NCBI GenBank assembly: GCA_040391135.1
Contig: JBEBYL010000001.1
Coordinates: forward strand, 186,001 to 250,000
Origin: G025836975 sp040391135
Lineage (GTDB): Bacteria; Pseudomonadota; Gammaproteobacteria; Burkholderiales; Burkholderiaceae_B
DNA length: 64,000 bases
Direction of reading: 5' to 3'
Below, one piece after another: positions 34,524 to 42,508 of the stretch. Position 1 is the stretch's first letter. The number at the start of each line of letters is the position of its first letter. The position numbers and the translations under genes were made by a program. The notes below the pieces were generated by a model that saw nothing but the letters and a program-made list of their open reading frames with translations, was not told the origin of the DNA and did not search any database.

Positions 34524-35309
34524 ATGGAACAGAAGAAAGCAAAAATCGATCAACAGGAAAAGAGCGGGGAGGGCGTGCGGGCCGTGGACCGGGCGCTGGA
34601 TGTGCTTGCCGCCTTTGAGCCGGGCGACAGCGAACTGCTGGTGGCCGACCTGGTGAAGCGCGTCGGCTTGAGCCGGCCCACCCTGTATCGATTGCTGCAC
34701 ACTCTGGAAAACAAAGGTTTCGTTGCCTCGTCGGGCGAGCCTCAGCGTTTCCGGCTTGGGCCCGCCGTGGCGCGCCTGGCCCATGTCTGGAGCAGCACTC
34801 TGGACCTTAGCGAAATTGCCCGGCCCGTGATGGCCGAGGCATGGACTTTGACTGCCGAGACTGTTGCGTTGTTCGTGCCGCGCGGAGACATGCGTCTGTG
34901 CGTTGCGGAAATGCAGAGTCCTCAGCCTATCAGCTTCCGGCGCGGAGTCGGTTACAGCGAGAAGCTGGTTCGGGGAGCCAGCGGCCGGGCCATTCTTGCC
35001 TTTACACCCTTGAAGCCGGGCCAGTTGGAGGCATACGCGGCGGGAACGAATACCGACCTGGGCTGGCTGAAGGACCAGCTAAGGGTAACGCGCGAACGCG
35101 GCTATGCCATGGGCCACAACGAATTGATACAAGGGGCGTATGCCGTTGCGGCGCCATTCTTTGACCGTAGCGGAGCAGTGGCCGGTTCGCTGGGCGTCTT
35201 TGGGCCCGACGTAAGGCTCACGGAAGCCAGGATGCACGAATTCGGCTTGGCGCTTTGCGGCATGGCGGATCAGCTTACGAAAAATCTGGGAGGCCAGCCT
35301 CCCTCTTGA
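34524..35309 (+). CDS. IclR-family transcriptional regulator of the aromatic operon
   Basis: A 261-residue protein with a winged helix (about 15-75: ELLVADLVKRVGLSRPTLYRLLHTL in two blocks) and an IclR effector domain including GVGYSEKLVRGASGRAILAF. IclR members with this arrangement commonly control aromatic-acid operons (PcaR, PobR, OhbR types). It lies directly upstream of the Rieske oxygenase gene in the same direction. The -35 box of the oxygenase promoter overlaps its stop codon, so the regulator and the operon are separately controlled. Confidence 0.92.
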   Translation: MEQKKAKIDQQEKSGEGVRAVDRALDVLAAFEPGDSELLVADLVKRVGLSRPTLYRLLHTLENKGFVASSGEPQRFRLGPAVARLAHVWSSTLDLSEIARPVMAEAWTLTAETVALFVPRGDMRLCVAEMQSPQPISFRRGVGYSEKLVRGASGRAILAFTPLKPGQLEAYAAGTNTDLGWLKDQLRVTRERGYAMGHNELIQGAYAVAAPFFDRSGAVAGSLGVFGPDVRLTEARMHEFGLALCGMADQLTKNLGGQPPS

Positions 35310-35362
35310 CCCGATTTATGTCTGTCCGTACAATGAACTCATTTATCAAACAGTGGACAGAC
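35306..35362 (+). promoter_or_regulatory. Promoter and IclR operator of the aromatic operon
   Basis: TTGACC (35306-35311) and TACAAT (35329-35334) are 17 bases apart, an excellent sigma-70 promoter. Its spacer contains TGTCCGTA, the half-site seen at 34183. The arms GTCTGTCC (35320-35327) and GGACAGAC (35355-35362) form a perfect inverted repeat bracketing the predicted transcription start. Repression or effector-dependent control by the upstream IclR protein is likely. Confidence 0.65.
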
Positions 35363-35363
35363 T

Positions 35364-36650
35364 ATGAAGGACATGATGAAGACGCTGGTACGCAGCGGTC
35401 CGGGCACGCCGACCGGCAAACTCCTGCGCCGTTTCTGGGTACCCATCCTCCTTTGCAGCGAGATCGCCGAAGCCGACTGCCCGCCGGTCCGGGTGCAGAT
35501 CCTGGGTGAAAAGCTGCTTGCATTTCGCGACACGCAGGGCAGGCCCGGCCTGATCAGCGAGTTTTGCTCCCACCGGGGCGCTTCGCTCTATTTTGGCCGC
35601 AACGAGGACAACGGCATCCGCTGCAGCTATCATGGCTTGAAGTTTGATATTGATGGCAAGTGCGTGGATGTGCCCCAGGCACCGCAGATGTGCGAAAAAA
35701 TGTCCATCACCGGCTACCCATGCATGGAGCGAGCCGGCATTCTTTGGGCTTACCTGGGACCCAAGGACAAGCAGCCGGAAGGCCCGGGCGTCGAGTGGGC
35801 CAACCTGCCTGATAGCCATGTGTTCGTGTCCAAGCGGATGCAGGAATGCAATTACATGCAAGCCATGGAAGGCGGGATCGACACCAGCCATGTTTCCTTT
35901 GTGCACAAGTTCGAAGTCGACAATGATCCTTTCCATCAGGGCACCAAGGCCAATGAGTACATCAAGAAAGACGGCAACGTCACCTTCGAGATCGAGAGGC
36001 ACGATGGCGGCTTGACGCTGTTCGGCCGCCGCAACGGTGAAGCCGATTCCTACTATTGGCGCGTCACTCAATGGATTTTTCCCTGGTACAACCTGATTCC
36101 GCCGTTCGGCGATCATGCTTTGGGCGGCCACGTGTGGGTGCCGATCGACGATCACAATTGCTGGGCGTGGAGCATCAATTTCCGTCCAGACCGGCCCCTG
36201 TCGGCCGAGGAGCGCCAGCATCTGGAAGAGGGCCGCGGCGTGCACTGCGAGTACGAGTCCGGCACCAACGTGCCCGGCGGCACATGGCGGCCCAAAGCCA
36301 ACAAGGACAATGATTACCTGATCGACCGTCAGGCTCAGAAAGAGAAGCGCTCGTTCAGCGGCGTGTTCGGCTTCGCCGCTCAGGACGCTTCGCTGCAAGA
36401 AAGCATGGGGCCGATTCAGAACCACGATCTCGAGAAACTGCTGCCTTCGGACCGGGCGATCGTCATGGCGCGCCGGATGCTGTTCGAGGCGACCGAGGGG
36501 TTGGAGCAGGGTCGGGAGCCCAGCGCTACCCAATCGCGCCCGCAGGCCGTGCGTGCCGCCGGCGTGCTGCTGCCGCGAGACCAGAAGCCGCAGGAATGGG
36601 CCAAGAAGCATTTGGTCTATGGCGAAAACCAGCCGGTGTACTCGATATGA
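35364..36650 (+). CDS. Rieske [2Fe-2S] aromatic ring-hydroxylating oxygenase, large subunit
   Basis: A 428-residue oxygenase. The Rieske ligands are C68, H70, C87 and H90 (CSHRG, CSYHGLKF), and the mononuclear iron site is D173/H176/H181 (EGGIDTSHVSFVHK). The form matches the single-subunit phthalate 4,5-dioxygenase / phenoxybenzoate dioxygenase group, which uses a separate PDR/VanB-type reductase; such a reductase is encoded at 39192-40148. Depending on substrate it could do ring dihydroxylation, O-demethylation or ether cleavage. It opens a six-gene operon with short gaps and overlaps. Confidence 0.93.
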   Translation: MKDMMKTLVRSGPGTPTGKLLRRFWVPILLCSEIAEADCPPVRVQILGEKLLAFRDTQGRPGLISEFCSHRGASLYFGRNEDNGIRCSYHGLKFDIDGKCVDVPQAPQMCEKMSITGYPCMERAGILWAYLGPKDKQPEGPGVEWANLPDSHVFVSKRMQECNYMQAMEGGIDTSHVSFVHKFEVDNDPFHQGTKANEYIKKDGNVTFEIERHDGGLTLFGRRNGEADSYYWRVTQWIFPWYNLIPPFGDHALGGHVWVPIDDHNCWAWSINFRPDRPLSAEERQHLEEGRGVHCEYESGTNVPGGTWRPKANKDNDYLIDRQAQKEKRSFSGVFGFAAQDASLQESMGPIQNHDLEKLLPSDRAIVMARRMLFEATEGLEQGREPSATQSRPQAVRAAGVLLPRDQKPQEWAKKHLVYGENQPVYSI

Positions 36651-37423
36651 GCGGCCGTCTGAAAGGCAAGGCTATCCTGATTACCGGAGCCGGGGGCGGG
36701 ATAGGAGCGGCGACCTCGGCGCTTTTCTGCGCCGAGGGGGCCGCCGTGCTGTTGGTGGATCGCGACGCCCAGGCGCTGGCGCGCACTGCCGCGGCCATCC
36801 TGCAGAAAACGCCCGATGCTTCCCTTCAGACGCTGTGTGCCGAAGTCGCGGACCCAGGCGCGGCGGAACAGGCCGCGGCCCAATGCGTCCAGGCGTTCGG
36901 CGGTATCGACGTGCTGGTGAACAATGCCTCAATGCGCAATTATTCCGCCTTTGCCGATGCCACTTCGCAGGAATGGCAGGAGGTGGTGGGCGTCAACATG
37001 GTGGGCAACGCCAGCTTCTGCCGCGCCGCATTGCCTCATCTGCGCCGTTCAGGCAAGGGAGCGATCGTCAACGTGTCTTCCTGCTATGCCGTCAAGGGCC
37101 GCAAGGGCATGGCCTTGTACGACGCAACAAAAGCGGCCATGGTCGCCATGACTCGCACGCTTGCCTTCGAGGAGGCGGAGCACGGAATCCGGGTCAACGT
37201 TATATGCCCCGGTTCGACGCTGACCGACTTTCATGTCAATCGGACCAAGGCCGCCGGCAGGAGCGTCGAGGAGCTGAAGACTCAGCGCCAGGAAACATCG
37301 CTGCTGGGACGCTGGGCCGATCCCATCGAGATCGCGTATCCCATCCTCTGGATGGCTTCCGACGAATCGTCCTTCATCACCGGCACTACCCTGGTGGTCG
37401 ACGGCGGATTGCATATCAAATAG
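36647..37423 (+). CDS. Short-chain dehydrogenase/reductase (dihydrodiol- or alcohol-dehydrogenase-like)
   Basis: A 258-residue classical SDR. The NAD-binding motif TGAGGGIG is at 13-20, NNAS at 92-95, catalytic Y158 and K162 are in YDATK, and it ends with ITGTTLVVDGG. Its start overlaps the oxygenase stop (ATGA), so it is translationally coupled. Rearomatising a cis-dihydrodiol made by the oxygenase is the simplest role; oxidation of a benzylic alcohol is another. Confidence 0.92.
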   Translation: MSGRLKGKAILITGAGGGIGAATSALFCAEGAAVLLVDRDAQALARTAAAILQKTPDASLQTLCAEVADPGAAEQAAAQCVQAFGGIDVLVNNASMRNYSAFADATSQEWQEVVGVNMVGNASFCRAALPHLRRSGKGAIVNVSSCYAVKGRKGMALYDATKAAMVAMTRTLAFEEAEHGIRVNVICPGSTLTDFHVNRTKAAGRSVEELKTQRQETSLLGRWADPIEIAYPILWMASDESSFITGTTLVVDGGLHIK

Positions 37424-37425
37424 CC

Positions 37426-38385
37426 ATGATCGTAGAAAATCAGATGGACCTTACCCGCGCGGTGCTGGCCGAGGTCGACCACACTCCGGATCCGCGCTTG
37501 CGCCGCCTGCTCGCGTCGGCGGTTCGGCATCTGCACGAATTCGTGCGCGAAACCGAGCTTACCGAAGCGGAATTCCGGCAGATCTGCGGCGTGGTGGCAA
37601 AGGCAGGTCAATTGACCACCGCCTCGCACAACGAAGTCGTGCTGGCGGCCGGATCGCTCGGTGTATCCGCGCTGGTTTGCCTGTTGAACAATGGCAAGCC
37701 GGGCCAGCACGGAACCACCGCCAATTTGATGGGGCCCTTCTGGCGCAAGGGCTCTCCTGTTACGCCGCAGGGCGGTTCTATCGTGCGTTCGCCGACTCCC
37801 GGCGACCCGGTATTCGTGACGGCCTGGATACGCGATGGGAATGGACAGCCTGTGTCCGATGCCGAGGTGGACGTCTGGCATGCATCGGCGGACGGCTACT
37901 ACGAGAACCAGGACCCGGAACAGGCGGACATGAATCTTCGCGGCAAATTCCGCACGGGCGCGGATGGCTGCGTGCGCTTTCGCACAGTCAAGCCTTCGGG
38001 TTACCCGATACCCGTGAGCGGCCCTGTCGGCGCTTTGATCCGGGCGCAAGGCCGGCACAATATGCGTCCAGCCCATATTCATTTCCTAATTCACAAACCG
38101 GGATACAAGACGCAGTTCTCGCAGCTCTATTCCAGCGACGATCCGCACTTGGAGACCGATGTGCAGTTTGGCGTGACCAGCGCCCTGGTGGGCGACTATC
38201 AGGCACATGAAAACACATCCGCGCCGGACACAGACGTACAGGGGCGATGGTATTCGCTGGAGCACACCTTCACGGTAATGCCCGGCGATGACGCGCTGCC
38301 CCCGCCGCCCATCACCGGCAAGGCGGAAGGGCCGCGGCCGCCGCTTGTCGTGCTTGAAAGAACAAAACCAGGAGAAACCCAATGA
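37426..38385 (+). CDS. Intradiol ring-cleavage dioxygenase (hydroxyquinol / catechol 1,2-dioxygenase family)
   Basis: A 319-residue Fe(III) dioxygenase. It has an N-terminal helical dimerisation domain (about 20-105, with GPFW), then a beta-sandwich with iron ligands Y158 or Y159 (DGYYENQ), Y193 (SGYPIP), H217 and H219 (RPAHIHF). The sequence resembles hydroxyquinol 1,2-dioxygenases more than catechol ones. The start at 37426, two bases after the SDR stop, is supported by family length; the same frame stays open far upstream through the SDR gene, but that part is not protein-like. The product should be a muconate or maleylacetate-type acid. Its neighbours do not fit the usual intradiol pathway. 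Confidence 0.9.
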   Translation: MIVENQMDLTRAVLAEVDHTPDPRLRRLLASAVRHLHEFVRETELTEAEFRQICGVVAKAGQLTTASHNEVVLAAGSLGVSALVCLLNNGKPGQHGTTANLMGPFWRKGSPVTPQGGSIVRSPTPGDPVFVTAWIRDGNGQPVSDAEVDVWHASADGYYENQDPEQADMNLRGKFRTGADGCVRFRTVKPSGYPIPVSGPVGALIRAQGRHNMRPAHIHFLIHKPGYKTQFSQLYSSDDPHLETDVQFGVTSALVGDYQAHENTSAPDTDVQGRWYSLEHTFTVMPGDDALPPPPITGKAEGPRPPLVVLERTKPGETQ

Positions 38386-39164
38386 TCAGCCAGAAGGAAC
38401 GGCAGCAGGCCGCGGAAGCCCTTTTTGTGGCAGGCAATACCAGCAAGCCCATCGTCCAGGTAAGCAAGACCTGGCCGCAGATGGAGATAGAGGATTCCTA
38501 CGCTGTGCAGCAGATGTGGGCGGAGAAGCGTGTGCAGGCCGGCGCGCGCGTGATCGGCCATAAAATCGGCTTGACCTCGCGTGCCATGCAGCAGGCTTCG
38601 AAGATGACCGAGCCGGACTACGGTGTCTTGCTGGATGACATGACCTATGCGGACGGCGCGCGCATTCCCGTCTCGCGCTTTTCCGCGCCGAGGCTCGAAG
38701 TGGAGCTCGCGTTTGTGCTGGGCAAGCGCCTGGGCGGCAAGAATGTGACGATCTACGACGTGCTCGATGCCACAGCCTATGTGACGCCGGCAATGGAAAT
38801 CATCGACTACCGCACCGAGGTGCCGCGGGCCATCGTCGATACCATCGCGGACAATGCCGCTGCCGCGGGCATGGTGACAGGCGGACGGCCTGTGCGGCCC
38901 ATGGATGTGGACCTGCGCTGGTGCGCGGCCACGCTGTCGAAGAACGGGATTATCGAAGAGTCAGGCGTGTCGGCCGCTATCATGGGCCATCCCGCCATGG
39001 GCATCGTATGGCTGGCGAATCGCTTGGCACGGCACGACATTATGCTTGAGCCGGGACACATCTTGTTGGCCGGATCCTTCACACGGCCCGTGGATGTGGC
39101 CGCGGGCGATGTGATTCACGCGGACTTCGGACCACTGGGTTCGATCGGCGTGTCTTTCTGTTGA
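38382..39164 (+). CDS. hpaH: 2-oxo-hept-3-ene-1,7-dioate hydratase-like (HpaH / MhpD family)
   Basis: A 260-residue member of the 2-hydroxypentadienoate hydratase family. GHKIGLTSRAMQ, EPDYGVLLDDM and the metal-ligand block LEVELAFVLG are the family landmarks. The combination is most like HpaH/HpcG of the homoprotocatechuate meta pathway, which hydrates 2-oxohept-3-ene-1,7-dioate to 4-hydroxy-2-oxoheptanedioate. It overlaps the intradiol gene stop by ATGA, so the two are co-translated. The matching aldolase is encoded at 40164-40961. Confidence 0.88.
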   Translation: MISQKERQQAAEALFVAGNTSKPIVQVSKTWPQMEIEDSYAVQQMWAEKRVQAGARVIGHKIGLTSRAMQQASKMTEPDYGVLLDDMTYADGARIPVSRFSAPRLEVELAFVLGKRLGGKNVTIYDVLDATAYVTPAMEIIDYRTEVPRAIVDTIADNAAAAGMVTGGRPVRPMDVDLRWCAATLSKNGIIEESGVSAAIMGHPAMGIVWLANRLARHDIMLEPGHILLAGSFTRPVDVAAGDVIHADFGPLGSIGVSFC

Positions 39165-39191
39165 CCAGTCCGTAGCGAGCGACAGAAAAAT

Positions 39192-40148
39192 ATGTCAATG
39201 ATTCAAGTGCGAGTCCGCCGCAAATTGCAGGAAGCGCAGGATATCGCATCTTTCGAACTGGTCCGGCCGGACGGGGCGCCGCTGCCGCCGTTCAGCGCCG
39301 GCTCGCACATCGATGTGCGCCTTCCCGATGGCATGGTCCGGCAATATTCCCTGTGCAATGATGATGAAGACAGCGGCCATTATCGTATTGCCGTCCTCAG
39401 GGACGCGCATTCGCGAGGCGGCTCGCGCGCCATGCATGACTCCATTGGGCAGGGAGATCTGATGGAAATCAGCTCGCCGCGCAACCACTTCCCATTGGTT
39501 GACGCTCGGCGAACGATCTTGCTGGCGGGCGGCATCGGCGTGACGCCACTGCTCTGCATGGCCCAGCGCCTGGCAAAGGCCCAGGCGGATTTTCAGCTTC
39601 ACTATTGTGTACGGACCCCGGAGCGGACCGCATTCCGGGATGAGATCGCATCCTCCGGCTTTGCCTCTCGCGTGCTCTTCCATTATGACGGCGGGCCGTC
39701 CGATCAAAGGCTGGATCTGGCCGCCGTCCTGGCCGATCCTGGGCCGCATGTTCATGCCTACGTTTGCGGGCCTCAGGGTTTCATCGACCATGTCACCGCC
39801 TCCGCCCGCCTGCACGGATGGGGCGAGGAGCAGCTGCATGTCGAATACTTCCAGGCCGCGCCGGCGGACGCGACCGCGGACAGCGCTTTCCGTGTCAAGG
39901 TCGCCAGCAGCGGGGACATTTATGAAGTCCCCGCCGGGCAGACCGTGGTGCAGGTTCTCGGAGAAAAAGGCATCGAGATTCCGGTGTCTTGCGAGCAGGG
40001 AATCTGCGGCACATGCATCACGCGCGTGCTGGAAGGCCAGTGCGATCACCGCGATCTTTATTTCACCGACGAGGAAAAGGAGCGCAATGACCAGTTCACA
40101 CCTTGCTGTTCGCGAGCCAAGAGCCCATTGCTCGTCCTCGATCTTTGA
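39192..40148 (+). CDS. PDR/VanB-family ferredoxin reductase component
   Basis: A 318-residue one-polypeptide reductase. It has an FMN-binding barrel (1-100, with the RQYSLCN motif at about 50-56), a NAD domain (GGIGVTPLL at 113-121) and a C-terminal plant-type [2Fe-2S] ferredoxin domain with C267, C272, C275 and C305. This is the phthalate-dioxygenase-reductase layout, and it passes electrons from NADH to the Rieske oxygenase at the start of the operon. Oxygenase and reductase genes are separated by three pathway genes, which is unusual but keeps them in one transcript. Confidence 0.92.
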   Translation: MSMIQVRVRRKLQEAQDIASFELVRPDGAPLPPFSAGSHIDVRLPDGMVRQYSLCNDDEDSGHYRIAVLRDAHSRGGSRAMHDSIGQGDLMEISSPRNHFPLVDARRTILLAGGIGVTPLLCMAQRLAKAQADFQLHYCVRTPERTAFRDEIASSGFASRVLFHYDGGPSDQRLDLAAVLADPGPHVHAYVCGPQGFIDHVTASARLHGWGEEQLHVEYFQAAPADATADSAFRVKVASSGDIYEVPAGQTVVQVLGEKGIEIPVSCEQGICGTCITRVLEGQCDHRDLYFTDEEKERNDQFTPCCSRAKSPLLVLDL

Positions 40149-40163
40149 TTTTCATCTTCCTAT

Positions 40164-40961
40164 ATGCCGACCATGACGCCTTCCTCCCGCCCCAACCGAT
40201 TCCTGGCCAGCTTGCACGAGCCGTCCATCCCCGCGCAGTGGGGACTGTGGTGCAGCATTCCCAGCCCGGTGACCGCCGAGCTGTGTGCCGGCGGCGGCTT
40301 CGATTGGCTGCTCTTCGACATGGAGCATGCGCCCGCCGACATCAAGGATATATACGGAGCCCTGCAAGCGGTTTCGGCATATCCGCTTAGTCCCATGGTG
40401 CGGCCGCCCTCCAACGATCCGGTAGCCATCAAGCGCCTTTTGGACATCGGCGTCCAGAATCTGCTTATTCCTTTTGTGCAGACGGCAGAGGAAGCGCAGG
40501 CCGCCGTGGCAGCTGCCTGCTATCCGCCTGATGGGTTTCGCGGCCTGACGCTCACTTCACGCGCCAACGCTTTTGGCCGAAACCCCGATTACCTGACAGA
40601 AGGAACGCGGCAGATTGCAATCGTCGTCCAGATCGAAACGCGCATGGCCTTGGAAAACCTCGAAGCGATTGCCGCGGTGGAGGGAGTGGCAGCCATTTTC
40701 CTGGGGCCGTCGGACCTGTCGGCGGATTTGGGCCATTTGGGAAAACCCGAGGCGCCTGAAGTGCGCCAAGCCATTCTCGATGCGGCCGCCAGGTTGCGCG
40801 TCATCGGCAAACCCTGGGGCATTTTGGTGGGATCAGCCGATTCCGCGCATTTCTATACGTCCCATGGCGCCAGGTTTGTTGCGGCTGGCAGCGATCTTGG
40901 ACTGTTGCGCGCATCCAGCGACGCTTTGGCGGCGCGTCTGAAGCTTGCGCCGGCAGTTTGA
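40164..40961 (+). CDS. hpaI: HpcH/HpaI-family aldolase (4-hydroxy-2-oxoheptanedioate aldolase-like)
   Basis: A 265-residue class II pyruvate aldolase. Catalytic H55 is in DMEHAPAD, R80 is in MVRPP, and metal ligands E158 (VQIETR) and D184 (GPSDLSADLG) are present. HpaI cleaves 4-hydroxy-2-oxoheptanedioate to pyruvate and succinate semialdehyde, but relatives accept many 4-hydroxy-2-oxo acids. It is the last gene of the operon and the natural next step after the HpaH-like hydratase. The ribosome-binding site is weak; an ATG at 40173 is an alternative start. Confidence 0.9.
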   Translation: MPTMTPSSRPNRFLASLHEPSIPAQWGLWCSIPSPVTAELCAGGGFDWLLFDMEHAPADIKDIYGALQAVSAYPLSPMVRPPSNDPVAIKRLLDIGVQNLLIPFVQTAEEAQAAVAAACYPPDGFRGLTLTSRANAFGRNPDYLTEGTRQIAIVVQIETRMALENLEAIAAVEGVAAIFLGPSDLSADLGHLGKPEAPEVRQAILDAAARLRVIGKPWGILVGSADSAHFYTSHGARFVAAGSDLGLLRASSDALAARLKLAPAV

Positions 40962-41026
40962 TGATGGCTGGGCCGATGCGGATCAACGCTGCGAACGACG
41001 GCGTGCCAGTCTGGCAGGCTTTGCGA

Positions 41027-41197
41027 TCAAAACCCGCAAAGCGCCACAAAATTGGCCCATTGCACCCGCATATCAGGCGATAGATAGCCGGCGAATGCCA
41101 ATCCCATCACCACCAGCAGGATAGCAATGCCTGCGTAGTGCCACGGTCCTCTTTTTGGTAGAGGAGCCTGGGCCTTCGGGCTGTCGCGGTTGGACAT
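41027..41197 (-). CDS. Small single-pass membrane protein, 56 residues, unknown function
   Basis: A short frame starting 14 bases after the MFS stop, with a good AAAGGAG site inside the end of the MFS gene. The product has a basic, proline-rich cytoplasmic N-terminus (about 1-18), one hydrophobic helix at about 21-38 (YAGIAILLVVMGLAFAGYL) and a short tail. The coupling to the MFS gene and the well-formed topology suggest a real protein, perhaps an accessory subunit of the carrier. I know of no named family for it. Confidence 0.6.
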   Translation of the reverse strand: MSNRDSPKAQAPLPKRGPWHYAGIAILLVVMGLAFAGYLSPDMRVQWANFVALCGF

Positions 41198-41210
41198 GGC
41201 TGGACTCCTT

Positions 41211-42407
41211 TCAGGCCGGCACGGGCACGGCCCTGGCCTGTTCCTTGATCGGCAGGCAAAGAACGGCTGCGACGACAGCCAGGACGATGCCGGCCCACCA
41301 GACTATTGTATAGCTGCCTGTCGTCTGATAAACATAGCCGCCCATCCAGACGCCAATGAAACTGCCGATCTGATGCCCCAGGAAGACGATGCCCGACAGC
41401 GTGGCCGCGTATCGCAGGCCGTATATCTGTCCTATCAGTCCTTGCGTCAGCGGAACGGTGCCCAGCCAGAATATGCCCATCCATGCCGCAAAGATATAGG
41501 CGACTGTGGGTGTCAAAGGAACCGCGAGGAGGAAGAGAATGCCGAACGCGCGCAGGAAATAAACGCCGGCCAGCAGCGTTTTTTTGCTGAGCCGCTCGCC
41601 CAGCTTGCCGGCATAGAAGCAGCCCAGGACATTGAACAGGCCTATGAAGGCGATGGCCGTCGCGCCGTTGGTGGCGGTCAGCCCGCCGTCGATCAGGTAG
41701 GCCGGCAGGTGCAGCGTAATGAATGCCGTGTGGAAGCCGCAGACCGCGTAGCTCCAGAACAGGAAGTGAAATGAGCGGTCGGCCACAGCTTGCCGGATGG
41801 CACTTTTCAGGCTGTGCTCGCCGGCCTTGACTTCCGGGCGTCCTCTAAGGAATACCGAAAGCGGGGCGCCAATGGCCACGAACAGGGATAGCATCCACAG
41901 AGCGCCCGTCCAGTCCATTTGGGAAATCAGCAATTGCCCGGTTGGGACGACGGCAAACTGGCCCAGCGAGCCGCCCGCGCTTGCAATGCCCATGGCGGTG
42001 CTGCGGTAGGCGGCCGGGACGACGCGGGCGACGACCGGAAGAATCACGGGAAAGGTCGTGCCTGCCTGGCCCAGGCCGACCAGCACGCCTGCGGACAGGT
42101 ATAGCGACATCTCGTCGTGCGAGAAACGCATCCCTATCATGCCCAGTGCGTACAGGGCCGCTCCCAGCACGATGGTGCGCGCCGAACCGTATCGGTCGGC
42201 CAGCATGCCCGCGAATATGCTGCCCACGCCCCAGACCAGGTTCTGGATGGCGAAGGCCATCGAGAAGACATCCCGCCCCCAGCCGTGGTCCGCTCCCATG
42301 GGCTGCATGAACAGGCCGAAAGTGGCCCGCACGCCCATGGCAAGAAGCACGATGAACGCACCCGCGTACAGCGTGCGCAAATAGGATGTCGAGGAAGATG
42401 AGGACAT
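41211..42407 (-). CDS. MFS transporter, oxalate/formate-antiporter or CynX-like
   Basis: A 398-residue, twelve-helix carrier with the loop motif GMLADRYGSARTIV and RPEVKAGEHS in the central cytoplasmic loop. The helix pattern GVRATFGLFMQPMG at the start is typical of monocarboxylate/oxalate-formate-like MFS proteins. It lies convergent to the aromatic operon, so it may import or export a related acid. It ends 13 bases before a small membrane-protein gene. Confidence 0.9.
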   Translation of the reverse strand: MSSSSSTSYLRTLYAGAFIVLLAMGVRATFGLFMQPMGADHGWGRDVFSMAFAIQNLVWGVGSIFAGMLADRYGSARTIVLGAALYALGMIGMRFSHDEMSLYLSAGVLVGLGQAGTTFPVILPVVARVVPAAYRSTAMGIASAGGSLGQFAVVPTGQLLISQMDWTGALWMLSLFVAIGAPLSVFLRGRPEVKAGEHSLKSAIRQAVADRSFHFLFWSYAVCGFHTAFITLHLPAYLIDGGLTATNGATAIAFIGLFNVLGCFYAGKLGERLSKKTLLAGVYFLRAFGILFLLAVPLTPTVAYIFAAWMGIFWLGTVPLTQGLIGQIYGLRYAATLSGIVFLGHQIGSFIGVWMGGYVYQTTGSYTIVWWAGIVLAVVAAVLCLPIKEQARAVPVPA

Positions 42408-42508
42408 GATGCGCTTTAACCCGCGTCAGCGCCGAAAAGGCTGCCGCTTGGTGGTGGAAAACGCTGAATAGTAGCACCGGCGCCGCCTTTGCGGCGCAAA
42501 GATTCTTG

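Noticed and set aside
35346..36611. A 421-residue open frame on the minus strand opposite the Rieske oxygenase gene
   Set aside because: It is the antisense shadow of a high-GC gene; the plus-strand protein carries complete Rieske and iron-site motifs, while the antisense product matches no family and lacks a ribosome-binding site.
36553..38385. A 610-residue frame that could be read as a fusion of an unknown domain with the intradiol dioxygenase
   Set aside because: The first 291 residues are the out-of-frame reading of the SDR gene. The dioxygenase proper starts at 37426, giving the normal family length.
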